A stretch of 5,096 nucleotides of DNA, taken from the NCBI GenBank assembly GCA_905233595.1, contig CAJOFI010000019.1:1-5096 (forward strand), written 5' to 3'. The notes below the pieces were generated by a model that worked only from the letters and a program-made list of their open reading frames with translations, made no database searches and was not told the origin of the DNA. The DNA is from an uncultured Oscillospiraceae bacterium. GTDB lineage: Bacteria > Bacillota > Clostridia > Oscillospirales > Oscillospiraceae. Below are positions 1 to 5,002 of this stretch, one piece after another (the first letter of the stretch is position 1; each line of letters opens with the position of its first letter). Both the position numbers and the translations under genes were made by a program.

Positions 1-665
1 GGCAGGCCGAAGATGTCCCAGGGGGGATCGTCCATGTGCACGGCCATCTTGATGTCGCACTCGTGGCAGACGGGCATCAGCTTTTCGAGGAAATACCTGA
101 AGTTTTCCCAGAGCTTCTCCTTCGTCACGTCCTTGTAGGCCTCGAACAGCTCGTCCAGCTTCGCCATGCGCTCAGGCTCCCAGCCGGGGAAGGTCATGTT
201 GTACTTCTCGGTGAAGCCCATGACGTAGTCCGCCATCTCCTTGGGGTCGTCCTGGATCATGTCCTTCTGGTAGTAGAGCGCGGTGGAACCGTCGCCCACG
301 GGATGGAAGAGGTCGGAGCGCGTCCAGTCGAAGATGGGCATGAAGTTGTAGCAGATCACCTTCACGCCGAAGGGGGCGAGGTTGCGGATGGTCTGGATGT
401 AGTTTTCAATGTAGCCGTCGCGCGTGGGAAGGCCGATCTTGATGTCGTCGTGCACGTTCACCGACTCCACCACGTCGGCGTTGAAGCCCGCGGCGCGGAT
501 CTGATCGACGACCTTCCTGATCTCCTCCGGCTGCCAGACCTCGCCGGGCATCTTGTCATGCAGCGCCCAGACGATGGTGCTCACGCCGGGGATCTGCCGA
601 ATGTCGCTGAGAGAAATCTTGTCGTTCCCTTCGCCGTACCAGCGAAAACCCATTTGCATTGCCAT
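1..665 (-). CDS. uxuA: Mannonate dehydratase UxuA, 3' end cut by the window edge
   Basis: UxuA dehydrates D-mannonate to 2-keto-3-deoxy-D-gluconate in the cytoplasm, a step of glucuronate/fructuronate breakdown. Reading the minus strand from 665 gives 221 complete residues without a stop, roughly the first 60% of a protein usually about 350-390 residues long. Recognisable family segments are the N-terminus MAMQMGFRWYGEGND, VWALHDKMPGEVW, the ESVNVHDDIK stretch, ICYNFMPIFDWTR, and IKMAVHMDDPPW near residues 205-216. His210 in the last segment corresponds to the metal-ligand region of the family. The first ATG (665) is preferred because GGAGGG at 676-671 lies 5 nt upstream; ATGs at 659 and 653 are in frame but less well placed. 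Just upstream are a promoter, a palindrome and a GntR-type regulator on the same strand, suggesting local control. The usual HPDDPP motif reads HMDDPP here. Identity is near certain; the C-terminus is not visible. Confidence 0.96.
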   Translation of the reverse strand, partial: MAMQMGFRWYGEGNDKISLSDIRQIPGVSTIVWALHDKMPGEVWQPEEIRKVVDQIRAAGFNADVVESVNVHDDIKIGLPTRDGYIENYIQTIRNLAPFGVKVICYNFMPIFDWTRSDLFHPVGDGSTALYYQKDMIQDDPKEMADYVMGFTEKYNMTFPGWEPERMAKLDELFEAYKDVTKEKLWENFRYFLEKLMPVCHECDIKMAVHMDDPPWDIFGL

Positions 666-724
666 AAAATCCCTCCGTTATATTTTATATGGATAGGTGT
701 CTTTGGTTCTTTGGTTCTACTGAC

Positions 725-753
725 ATTCTAATATATCAGTTCAGAAAAAGCAA
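725..753 (-). promoter_or_regulatory. Candidate sigma-A promoter of uxuA
   Basis: On the minus strand, TTGCTT (753-748) is followed after exactly 17 nt by TAGAAT (730-725), which matches the TATAAT consensus at 5 of 6 positions. The -35 is weak (3 of 6), which fits a promoter that is regulated or activated. Transcription would start near 718, giving a leader of about 50 nt before the uxuA ATG. That leader contains a short period-8 repeat of AGAACCAA (718-701). The perfect palindrome at 756-779 ends 2 bp upstream of the -35. Confidence 0.6.
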
Positions 754-755
754 TC

Positions 756-779
756 CCCCAATTCTGTACAGAATTGGGG
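756..779. promoter_or_regulatory. Perfect 24-bp palindrome, candidate GntR operator or hairpin
   Basis: The 12-base half CCCCAATTCTGT is followed immediately by its exact reverse complement, with no mismatch and no spacer. The centre reads TCTGTACAGA, the kind of short symmetric core bound by dimeric GntR/FadR-family repressors. Its place, 2 bp upstream of the uxuA -35 and downstream of the gntR gene, makes it a candidate operator of that regulator. As RNA it could also fold into a 10-bp stem with a GUAC loop. In the minus direction it is followed by GATTGCTTTTT, so a weak terminator for gntR is an alternative or additional role. The palindrome is seen directly; both roles are inferred. Confidence 0.6.
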
Positions 780-793
780 ACGCTCGTTTGTGC

Positions 794-821
794 ATAGTGG
801 CGGATTTTCACTGGCCACTAT
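794..821. repeat. Inverted repeat directly after the gntR stop codon
   Basis: ATAGTGGC (794-801) and GCCACTAT (814-821) are perfect inverted copies separated by 12 nt. The right arm touches the gntR stop codon, so the transcript would fold into an 8-bp hairpin right after translation ends. No U-tract follows in the minus direction, so it is not a standard intrinsic terminator. The words AGTGA and GTGGCC recur after the dCMP deaminase stop, suggesting a short dispersed repeat. Confidence 0.45.
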
Positions 822-1517
822 TCACTGTCCCGCAAAGTACTCCGGGAACTTCTCCCGCAGGAGGTCGAGGTTTTCCCGGTAGCGGTTGAGGTGCGTATCG
901 AGCAGCGCGAGCGCCTGCTCCGCGTTCCCCGCCAGCACGGCCTCGCTGATGGCGCGGTGATCCTCCAGGGTCTGTCGCTGCGCCATGCCGAGGTTGGAGA
1001 GCACGCGCATGCGCTCCACGTGCTGCAAGCCCGCCATCATGTGGCTGTAATTTTCCTCGCGCCCGACGCTCACGAAGGCGATGCGGTGAAAGTCGTTGTC
1101 CAGGGCGAGCAGCCTGCGCTGGTCGGGGCTCTCCGCCTCGGCATAGTGGGCGAAGGCGCGCAGGTTCTCCTCATAGCGCCACGCCCTGTCCGCATCCGGC
1201 TTCCGGCACGCGAGGCGCAGGATCTCCTTTTCCACCGCGCAGCGGGCGAACTGCTCCATCTCCATGCGCTTGAGGTCGATGGGCGCGACGAAGGTGCCCA
1301 CCTGCGGGCGCAGCAGCACCATGTTCGCCGAGGCCAGCAGGATGAGCGCCTCCCGCACGGGGGTGCGGCTCATGTGCAGCTCCTCGGAAATCTGCTTGTC
1401 GCTCAGCGCCTCGCCGGGCTTGAAGCGCAGATGGATGATCCCGTCCCGCAGGATCTGATAGGCGGTCTCCCGCGCGTTCCCGGCGGGGCGCGCCGGATGC
1501 AGGCTCGTTTCGTTCAT
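822..1517 (-). CDS. GntR-family transcriptional regulator with FCD ligand-binding domain
   Basis: A 231-residue DNA-binding regulator of the FadR/FCD branch of the GntR family, whose members commonly sense sugar acids or other carboxylates. Residues about 14-81 form the winged helix-turn-helix, with ISEELHMSRTPVREAL (43-58) as the recognition region and GTFVAPID (74-81) as the wing. The helical C-terminal FCD domain has the usual metal/ligand residues in order: Asp140 and His144 (in LDNDFHR), His187 (DHRAIS) and His209 (DTHLNR). The ATG at 1517 is supported by GAGGG at 1527-1523, 5 nt upstream. The gene lies upstream of uxuA on the same strand with a 156-nt gap holding the uxuA promoter and a palindrome, so control of hexuronate catabolism is the likely job. 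The effector is not shown by the sequence. A TATATT box at 1544-1539 could be its -10, but I see no matching -35. The gene appears intact. Confidence 0.93.
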   Translation of the reverse strand: MNETSLHPARPAGNARETAYQILRDGIIHLRFKPGEALSDKQISEELHMSRTPVREALILLASANMVLLRPQVGTFVAPIDLKRMEMEQFARCAVEKEILRLACRKPDADRAWRYEENLRAFAHYAEAESPDQRRLLALDNDFHRIAFVSVGREENYSHMMAGLQHVERMRVLSNLGMAQRQTLEDHRAISEAVLAGNAEQALALLDTHLNRYRENLDLLREKFPEYFAGQ

Positions 1518-1590
1518 GGCTTCCCTCGCTTGTCCGGTAATATACTATTCGCTGCCCACGCATCCCCCGCCGATCGATGCTCGGCGCTAC

Positions 1591-1614
1591 GGCCACTGAC
1601 CGCCGGCCACTCAC
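1591..1614. repeat. Tandem GGCCACTSAC repeats at the dCMP deaminase 3' end
   Basis: GGCCACTGAC (1591-1600) and GGCCACTCAC (1605-1614) are direct copies with one mismatch, separated by 4 nt. On the minus strand the second copy includes the deaminase stop codon (AG-TGA-GTGGCC). The rest of the 93-nt spacer to gntR (1518-1590) holds a small GCCGA/TCGGC inverted repeat and the gntR ribosome binding site, but no clear terminator. Confidence 0.4.
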
Positions 1615-2099
1615 TCTCCGATCCAGACGATGCTGTCGTCGTTTTCGATCCAGTCGCTGACCGGGATGCAGCGGTAGACGCGCTCGTCCACGCGGATGAC
1701 GATCTGCTCGATGCCCGCGTTGATGATCTGGCGCTTGCACATTGAGCAGCTCATGGCGTCGGGCAGGAGGGCGTTGGTCTTCGCGTCGCGCCCGACGAGG
1801 TAGATCGTCGAGCCGATCATGTCCCGCCGGGGGGCGGAGATGATGGCGTTGGCCTCGGCGTGCACGCTGCGGCAGAGCTCATAGCGCTCCCCGGAGGGGA
1901 TGTGCAGATTCTCGCGGTTGCAGAAGCCGAGGTCGCTGCAATTGCGCCTCCCGCGCGGCGCGCCGTTGTAGCCGGTGGAGATGATCTCGTCGTTGCGCAC
2001 GATGATGGCGCCGTACTTCCGGCGCAGGCAGGTGGAGCGCTCCAGAACGGAGTCGGCAATGTCGAGGTAGTAATTCTGCTTGCTGGTGCGGTTATCCAC
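1611..2099 (-). CDS. dCMP deaminase family protein (ComEB-like)
   Basis: This zinc enzyme of the cytidine/deoxycytidylate deaminase superfamily deaminates dCMP to dUMP, feeding thymidylate synthesis in the cytoplasm. The 162-residue product has the catalytic zinc motif HAEANAI with His80 and Glu82, and the partner Cys118-x-x-Cys121 in SCSMCKRQIINAGI. Most relatives have proline before the first of these cysteines; here it is Ser117. GAIIVRNDEIISTGYNGAPRG (about 30-50) is the substrate-side segment. NCSDLGFCNRE and YELCRSVHAE add Cys54, Cys60 and Cys76, typical of this branch. The start is GTG at 2099, supported by GAGGGG 8-9 nt upstream; no ATG lies near the N-terminus. It has its own promoter and diverges from queH. 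The length suits the family and the gene looks intact. A broader CMP/dCMP or tRNA-type deaminase role is less likely, given the NGAPRG and YExCRSVHAE pattern. Confidence 0.93.
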   Translation of the reverse strand: MDNRTSKQNYYLDIADSVLERSTCLRRKYGAIIVRNDEIISTGYNGAPRGRRNCSDLGFCNRENLHIPSGERYELCRSVHAEANAIISAPRRDMIGSTIYLVGRDAKTNALLPDAMSCSMCKRQIINAGIEQIVIRVDERVYRCIPVSDWIENDDSIVWIGE

Positions 2100-2100
2100 A
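2092..2100 (+). promoter_or_regulatory. Perfect DnaA-box sequence across the dCMP deaminase start
   Basis: TTATCCACA matches the strict DnaA-box consensus and overlaps the GTG GAT AA beginning of the deaminase gene. A weaker TTATCCCCT (7 of 9) lies at 2163-2171 in the same orientation, just upstream of the deaminase -35. The match may be chance, because the codons for Val-Asp-Asn produce it. No origin-like cluster is present. Confidence 0.3.
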
Positions 2101-2128
2101 GGCTGTTCCCCCTCAGGTTTTTTTCTCT

Positions 2129-2157
2129 ATATTATCTCAGCTTTCCCCCGCCGTCAA
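2129..2157 (-). promoter_or_regulatory. Candidate sigma-A promoter of dCMP deaminase
   Basis: On the minus strand, TTGACG (2157-2152; 5 of 6 consensus) is followed after 17 nt by TAATAT (2134-2129). An overlapping GATAAT (5 of 6) sits at a 15-nt spacing and could serve instead. This gives a leader of roughly 20-25 nt that carries the GAGGGG ribosome binding site. It lies in the 121-nt spacer shared with divergent queH. Confidence 0.6.
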
Positions 2158-2182
2158 GAAACTTATCCCCTCCATCAAGAAT

Positions 2183-2214
2183 TTGTAGCTTTTTCTGTAA
2201 AGTTGTGGTATCAT
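2183..2214 (+). promoter_or_regulatory. Candidate queH promoter giving a leaderless mRNA
   Basis: TGTGGTATCAT ends at 2214 and contains TATCAT (2209-2214; 5 of 6 to the -10 consensus), only 6 nt before the queH ATG. A poor TTGTAG lies at 2183-2188, at a 20-nt spacing to TATCAT or 17 nt to the less good TGGTAT (2206-2211). If TATCAT is the -10, transcription starts at about the A of the ATG. I see no preQ1 aptamer in this spacer. Confidence 0.4.
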
Positions 2215-2220
2215 AAGACC

Positions 2221-2841
2221 ATGAACAACCGAAATTATCAAAAAGAGCTGGATCGCATCCTCGAGCGGCAGGGCGACGAGAGGCCGCGCGTGCTGCTGCA
2301 CAGCTGCTGCGGCCCCTGTTCGAGCGCGGTGCTGGAATATCTGACGCGGTATTTTGAGGTGACGCTATTGTGGTACAACCCCAACCTCTTCCCCGAGGAG
2401 GAGTTTGCGCGCCGCCTCGAGACGCAGAAGGAGCTTTTGGAGAAGATGGGGCTTGCGCAGAGCGTGCGTCTTCTCAGCACGCCCTGGCGGCACGGGGAGT
2501 ATGACGGCGTCGCCCGGGGGCTCGAGCAGGAGCCGGAGGGCGGCAGGCGCTGCACCGAATGCTTCCGGCTGCGGCTGACCGAGTGCGCGCGGATTGCCGC
2601 CGCGCAGGGCTTTGACTACTTCTGCACGACGCTGACCCTCTCCCGCCACAAGGACGCAAAGCGCATCAACGCCCTCGGCGAGGAGCTCGGCGCGGCCTTC
2701 GGCGTGCGCTGGCTGCCCTCGGACTTCAAAAAGCAGGGGCGCGAGATGCGCTCGACCCAGCTTGCCGAGCAGTACGGCCTCTACCGGCAGCTCTACTGCG
2801 GCTGCGAATATTCTCTGCGCAAACGGGAGGGCAAGACATGA
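2221..2841 (+). CDS. queH: Epoxyqueuosine reductase QueH
   Basis: QueH (formerly DUF208) carries out the last step of queuosine synthesis, reducing epoxyqueuosine to queuosine at the wobble base of GUN-anticodon tRNAs. It is the non-orthologous replacement of QueG. The 206-residue product has the adjacent-cysteine motif HSCCGPCS (Cys29, Cys30, Cys33), then RRCTECFRLRL (Cys111, Cys114), TTLTLSRHKD (136-145) and a C-terminal YCGCEYS (Cys193, Cys195). Several of these hold the iron-sulfur centre in characterised members. The ATG at 2221 is chosen because MNNRNYQKELDRIL is the normal family N-terminus. The open frame runs further upstream, to 2080, through AT-rich non-coding sequence. No Shine-Dalgarno precedes 2221, and a -10-like box lies 6 nt before it. 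It overlaps queT by 4 nt (ATGA), so the two are translationally coupled and functionally matched. The gene is intact. Confidence 0.95.
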   Translation: MNNRNYQKELDRILERQGDERPRVLLHSCCGPCSSAVLEYLTRYFEVTLLWYNPNLFPEEEFARRLETQKELLEKMGLAQSVRLLSTPWRHGEYDGVARGLEQEPEGGRRCTECFRLRLTECARIAAAQGFDYFCTTLTLSRHKDAKRINALGEELGAAFGVRWLPSDFKKQGREMRSTQLAEQYGLYRQLYCGCEYSLRKREGKT

Positions 2842-3342
2842 GACGGCAGCAATTGACCCGGCGCATCGCCCTTTCCGCCATGGTGGGGGCGGTCTACGCG
2901 GCATTGACCGTGGCGCTCATCGGAGGCTCTGTGCATCCTGCCCTTCTTCCTGCCCTGCACGGTCTGGGGGCTCGCGGTGGGCTGCGTGCTCGCAAACCTC
3001 ATCACGGCAAACCTCCTCGACATCGTCTTCGGCACCCTCGCCACGCTCTGCGCGGCGCTCGTGACCGCGCGGCTCGGTCGGCGCGGGCAGCGCCTCGCAA
3101 ACGAGCTGATGGCCTGCTTCCAGCCGGTGATCTTCAACGCGCTGATCGTTGGCGCGGTCATCACCGTCGGCTACGAGGGGATGCGCATCGCAGAGCACCC
3201 GGAGGTCTACGCCCTCAACGCCCTGTGGGTCGGGCTGGGCGAGGCCGGTGTGCTGTATCTGCTGGGTCTCCCGCTGATGCGCTGGCTCCCCGGCAGAAGA
3301 TTTTTCCGCAAGCTCATGAACGCTATAAATATCGACAAGTGA
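2838..3342 (+). pseudogene. queT: QueT-family queuosine-precursor transporter, frame broken by a short deletion
   Basis: QueT is a small membrane protein, the substrate-binding S component of an ECF-type importer for a queuosine precursor such as preQ1. Residues 1-27, read from the ATG at 2838, give TRRIALSAMVGAVYAALTVAL, the normal first helix. The similarity then continues in the next frame from 2920 as SEALCILPFFLPCTVWGLAV and on to the stop at 3342, including CVLANLITANLLDIVFGT and LNALWVGLGEAGVLYLLG. What is missing is the conserved link between the first helix and SEAL, in relatives of the type APISxGxxQxRV. My recollection of the family suggests about 35 nt lost; the frame change requires a length of 3n+2. 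Left in the first frame, translation would run to 3359 as unrelated sequence. The start overlaps the queH stop. It may be a real pseudogene or a sequence error; either way the family call is firm. Confidence 0.85.
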
Positions 3343-3355
3343 AGGAGTGTCTTTC

Positions 3356-4212
3356 ATGAAAGTCCGCAAAGCCATCATTCCCGCGGCAGGTCTGGGCTCC
3401 CGCCTGCTGCCCAACACCAAGAGCATCCCCAAGGAGATGCTGCCTCTGGTGGACAAGCCCGTCATTCAGTACATCGTGGAGGAGGCCGTCTCCGCCGGAG
3501 TCGAGCAGATCCTCATCATCACGAATCGCGGCAAGAGCTCCATCGAGAACTACTTCGACTACGCCCCCGACCTCGAGGAGCGCCTGCGCGCCGACGGCAA
3601 GATCAAGGAGGCCGACACCATCCGCAAGGTCGCGGACATGGCGGACGTGTTCTTCCTGCGCCAGAAGGAGACCAAGGGTCTCGGTCACGCCGTCTGGAGA
3701 GCCAAGAGCTTCGTCGGGGACGAGCCCTTCGGCATCCTGCTCGGCGACGACATCATGCTCGGGCAGAAGTCGAGGCGGCGGAGGCCAACGAGTGCAGCGC
3801 CGTCGCGATCCATAAGGTGCCGGACGAGCTGATCGTCAAATACTCCTCCGTCAAGCTTGAGGAGCAGCGCGGCGACAGGGTCTACCGCATCAGCGACATG
3901 AACGAGAAGCCCACCCTCGCCGAAAAGCTCTCCGACTACGCGATCCTCGGGCGCTACGTGCTGACCCCCGCGATCTTCGACATCCTCGAGCACACCGTCC
4001 CCGGCCGCAACAACGAGATCCAGCTCACCGACGGCATGAAGGAGCTGGTGCGGCACGAGCGCATGGTGGGCGTGGACTTTGAGGGGCGCCGCTACGACAC
4101 CGGCAACCTCAAGGGCTATCTCGAGTCCATCATCGACTTCGCCCTGCAAAACGAGGAGGCCGGCCCCTGGCTCAGGCAGTTCATCCTCGACAAGGCAGAG
4201 ACGCTGCGCTGA
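3356..4212 (+). pseudogene. galU: UTP-glucose-1-phosphate uridylyltransferase, frame broken by a short deletion
   Basis: GalU/GtaB makes UDP-glucose from UTP and glucose-1-phosphate, supplying cell-envelope glycans and glycolipids. The ATG at 3356 follows GAAGGAG (3341-3347) by 8 nt. The first part (about residues 1-138) has the nucleotide-binding signature PAAGLGSRLLPNTKSIPKEM, LIITNRGKSSIENYFD, KGLGHAVWRAK and LLGDDIM (128-134). After GQK (to 3769) the similarity jumps to another frame, beginning VEAAEANECSAVAIHKVP, then LSDYAILGRYVLTPAIFDIL, EIQLTDGMKEL and DTGNLKGYLESI, ending at 4212. The PCxxQLxDVY-like piece after GDDIM is missing. Comparison with remembered GtaB suggests about 19 nt lost, and the frame change requires 3n+1. 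The two parts together give about 285 residues, close to the usual 290-300. Without correction, translation stops at 3832. An unusual detail is PGRNNEIQLTD, where relatives have glycines. Confidence 0.9.
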
Positions 4213-4229
4213 GTTTTGAGGAGACAGAC

Positions 4230-4258
4230 TTGACATTTGCCGCAAACAGGGCTACAAT
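4230..4258 (+). promoter_or_regulatory. Near-consensus sigma-A promoter of the TPP riboswitch-thiT unit
   Basis: A perfect TTGACA (4230-4235), a 17-nt spacer and TACAAT (4253-4258; 5 of 6) begin 18 nt after the galU stop. The start site would be about 4264-4266, giving a leader of about 180 nt. Its strength fits a gene whose output is set by riboswitch attenuation rather than by the promoter. I see no terminator between galU and this promoter. Confidence 0.85.
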
Positions 4259-4269
4259 CTCCTCGTCAA

Positions 4270-4371
4270 TTGAAACGGGGCGCTGGGTATTCCCGGCTGA
4301 GACAGGGTAATGGAGCCCTGAAACCCGGGAACCTGATCCGGGTAATGCCGGCGTAGGAAGCACCGATGCAA
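4270..4371 (+). promoter_or_regulatory. TPP (thiamin pyrophosphate) riboswitch aptamer
   Basis: The conserved THI-box elements appear in order. GGGGCGC (4277-4283) leads into the P3 hairpin CTGGG-TATT-CCCGG (4283-4296). CTGAGA follows at 4297-4302, then an optional P3a hairpin CAGGG/CCCTG (4303-4320) and ACCCG. GGAACCTGATC (4328-4338) provides the 5' strand of P4, CCT (4332-4334) pairing with AGG (4355-4357). The P5 hairpin is CCGG-GTAATG-CCGG (4338-4351), followed by GCGTAGGAAGC. P1 can form from TTG...CGG (4270-4278) with CCG...CAA (4363-4371), leaving an AAA/ATG internal loop. Together with the downstream terminator and thiT, this is an OFF switch: bound TPP stops transcription of the thiamin transporter. 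Segment 4329-4335 is complementary to the terminator's 5' side, giving an antiterminator. Confidence 0.97.
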
Positions 4372-4375
4372 ATTT

Positions 4376-4407
4376 GGCAGGTTCACGTTTTCGTGCGCCT
4401 GCCTTTT
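4376..4407 (+). terminator. Riboswitch-controlled intrinsic terminator
   Basis: GGCAGG (4376-4381) pairs with CCTGCC (4398-4403), and the inner CACG (4384-4387) with CGTG (4392-4395), around a TTTT loop. A two-base TT/CG internal step separates the two stems. TTTT (4404-4407) follows. ATGCAAA (4366-4372) can also pair with TTTGCAT (4405-4411), extending the base and drawing on the 3' side of P1. The hairpin lies between the aptamer and the thiT ribosome binding site, as expected for attenuation. Confidence 0.88.
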
Positions 4408-4416
4408 GCATTCCTG

Positions 4417-4438
4417 CCTCCAAAAAAGAAAAGGGAGG
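4417..4438 (+). promoter_or_regulatory. Possible Shine-Dalgarno-masking hairpin before thiT
   Basis: CCTCC (4417-4421) is complementary to GGAGG (4434-4438), the core of the thiT ribosome binding site, with a purine-rich 12-nt loop between them. Five GC-rich pairs could reduce translation. A second CCTGCC at 4413-4418 repeats the terminator's 3' arm and overlaps this anti-SD element, so alternative pairings are possible. The complementarity is visible; a regulatory role is inferred. Confidence 0.35.
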
Positions 4439-4447
4439 AACACTCAC

Positions 4448-5002
4448 ATGAAAAAGAACTACACACTCCGCGCGCTGACCGAGGGCGCGGTGCTGGTCGC
4501 CGCGGCGCAGCTTCTGAGCTACATCAAGCTCTGGCGCATGCCCTGGGGCGGCAGCATCACCCTCGTCATGCTGCCCATCATCCTCTACGCCGTCCGCTGG
4601 GGGCTTGGAAACGGCCTGCTCGCCGCCTTCGTGCTGGGCGTTATGCAGTTTATGTTCGACGGCGGCTTCTCCATCGGCTGGCAGTCCATCGTCGGGGACT
4701 ACGTGCTCGCTTACGCGGTTCTCGGTCTCGCGGGTCTCATGCGCGGCAAAAGGGGCGGCGTCTTCCTCGGCGCGCTCCTCGGCGGCCTCGCCCGCTTCCT
4801 CGTGCACTTCGTCGTCGGCGCGACGGTCTGGGGCGAATATATGCCGGAGAGCTTCTTCGGCATGACCATGACGAGCCCCTGGTTCTATTCCTGCCTGTAT
4901 AACCTCGCCTACATGCTGCCGAACATCCTGGTCACTCTGCTCGTCTTCGCGCTGCTCTATAAGCCGCTGGGCAAGTACCTGCGCGGGGAGGATCTGCGCT
5001 GA
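4448..5002 (+). CDS. thiT: Thiamin ECF transporter S component ThiT
   Basis: ThiT (YuaJ family) binds thiamin in the membrane and delivers it through the shared ECF energy-coupling module, which is not encoded here. The 184-residue product matches the usual length of about 180 and is strongly hydrophobic, with about six membrane helices. Family landmarks are MPWGGSITL (31-39), GDYVLAYAVLG (83-93), where Asp84-Tyr85 falls at the position of the thiamin-contacting Glu-Tyr of Lactococcus ThiT, FLVHFVVGATVWGEYMP (117-133), and YNLAYMLPNI (151-160), the Tyr/Asn-containing binding segment. The ATG at 4448 follows GGGAGGAA with good spacing (GGAGG ends 9 nt before it). The TPP riboswitch and terminator directly upstream confirm the thiamin role and imply repression when TPP is plentiful. 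It appears to be a single-gene unit: nothing coding follows in 5003-5069, which holds only a weak AAAAG/CTTTT hairpin (5049-5063). Confidence 0.97.
   Translation: MKKNYTLRALTEGAVLVAAAQLLSYIKLWRMPWGGSITLVMLPIILYAVRWGLGNGLLAAFVLGVMQFMFDGGFSIGWQSIVGDYVLAYAVLGLAGLMRGKRGGVFLGALLGGLARFLVHFVVGATVWGEYMPESFFGMTMTSPWFYSCLYNLAYMLPNILVTLLVFALLYKPLGKYLRGEDLR

Noticed and set aside
36..731. Long plus-strand open frame opposite uxuA
   Set aside because: It is the antisense shadow of uxuA in GC-rich codons: the product is His/Val/Leu-rich without family features, and it runs on through the uxuA promoter.
891..1745. 284-codon plus-strand open frame opposite gntR and the deaminase
   Set aside because: It spans two real minus-strand genes and their spacer, has no ribosome binding site, and its product has no recognisable motif.
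2092..2171. Replication origin
   Set aside because: There is only one perfect DnaA box, with no box cluster, no AT-rich unwinding region and no dnaA/dnaN nearby.
2080..2220. Upstream in-frame extension of queH to an earlier start
   Set aside because: The added 47 residues come from the AT-rich spacer containing the divergent promoter, and do not resemble the QueH N-terminus, which begins properly at 2221.
2101..2220. preQ1 riboswitch upstream of queH-queT
   Set aside because: Expected in this context, but I find no preQ1-I-like hairpin with an A-rich tail, nor a clear preQ1-II pattern, in the spacer.
3347..3355. GTG at 3347 as the galU start
   Set aside because: It overlaps the GAAGGAG ribosome binding site, which is correctly spaced for the ATG at 3356.
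2838..4212. Programmed frameshifting in queT and galU
   Set aside because: I see no slippery heptamer with a downstream structure at either junction, and conserved residues are missing, which indicates deletion rather than recoding.
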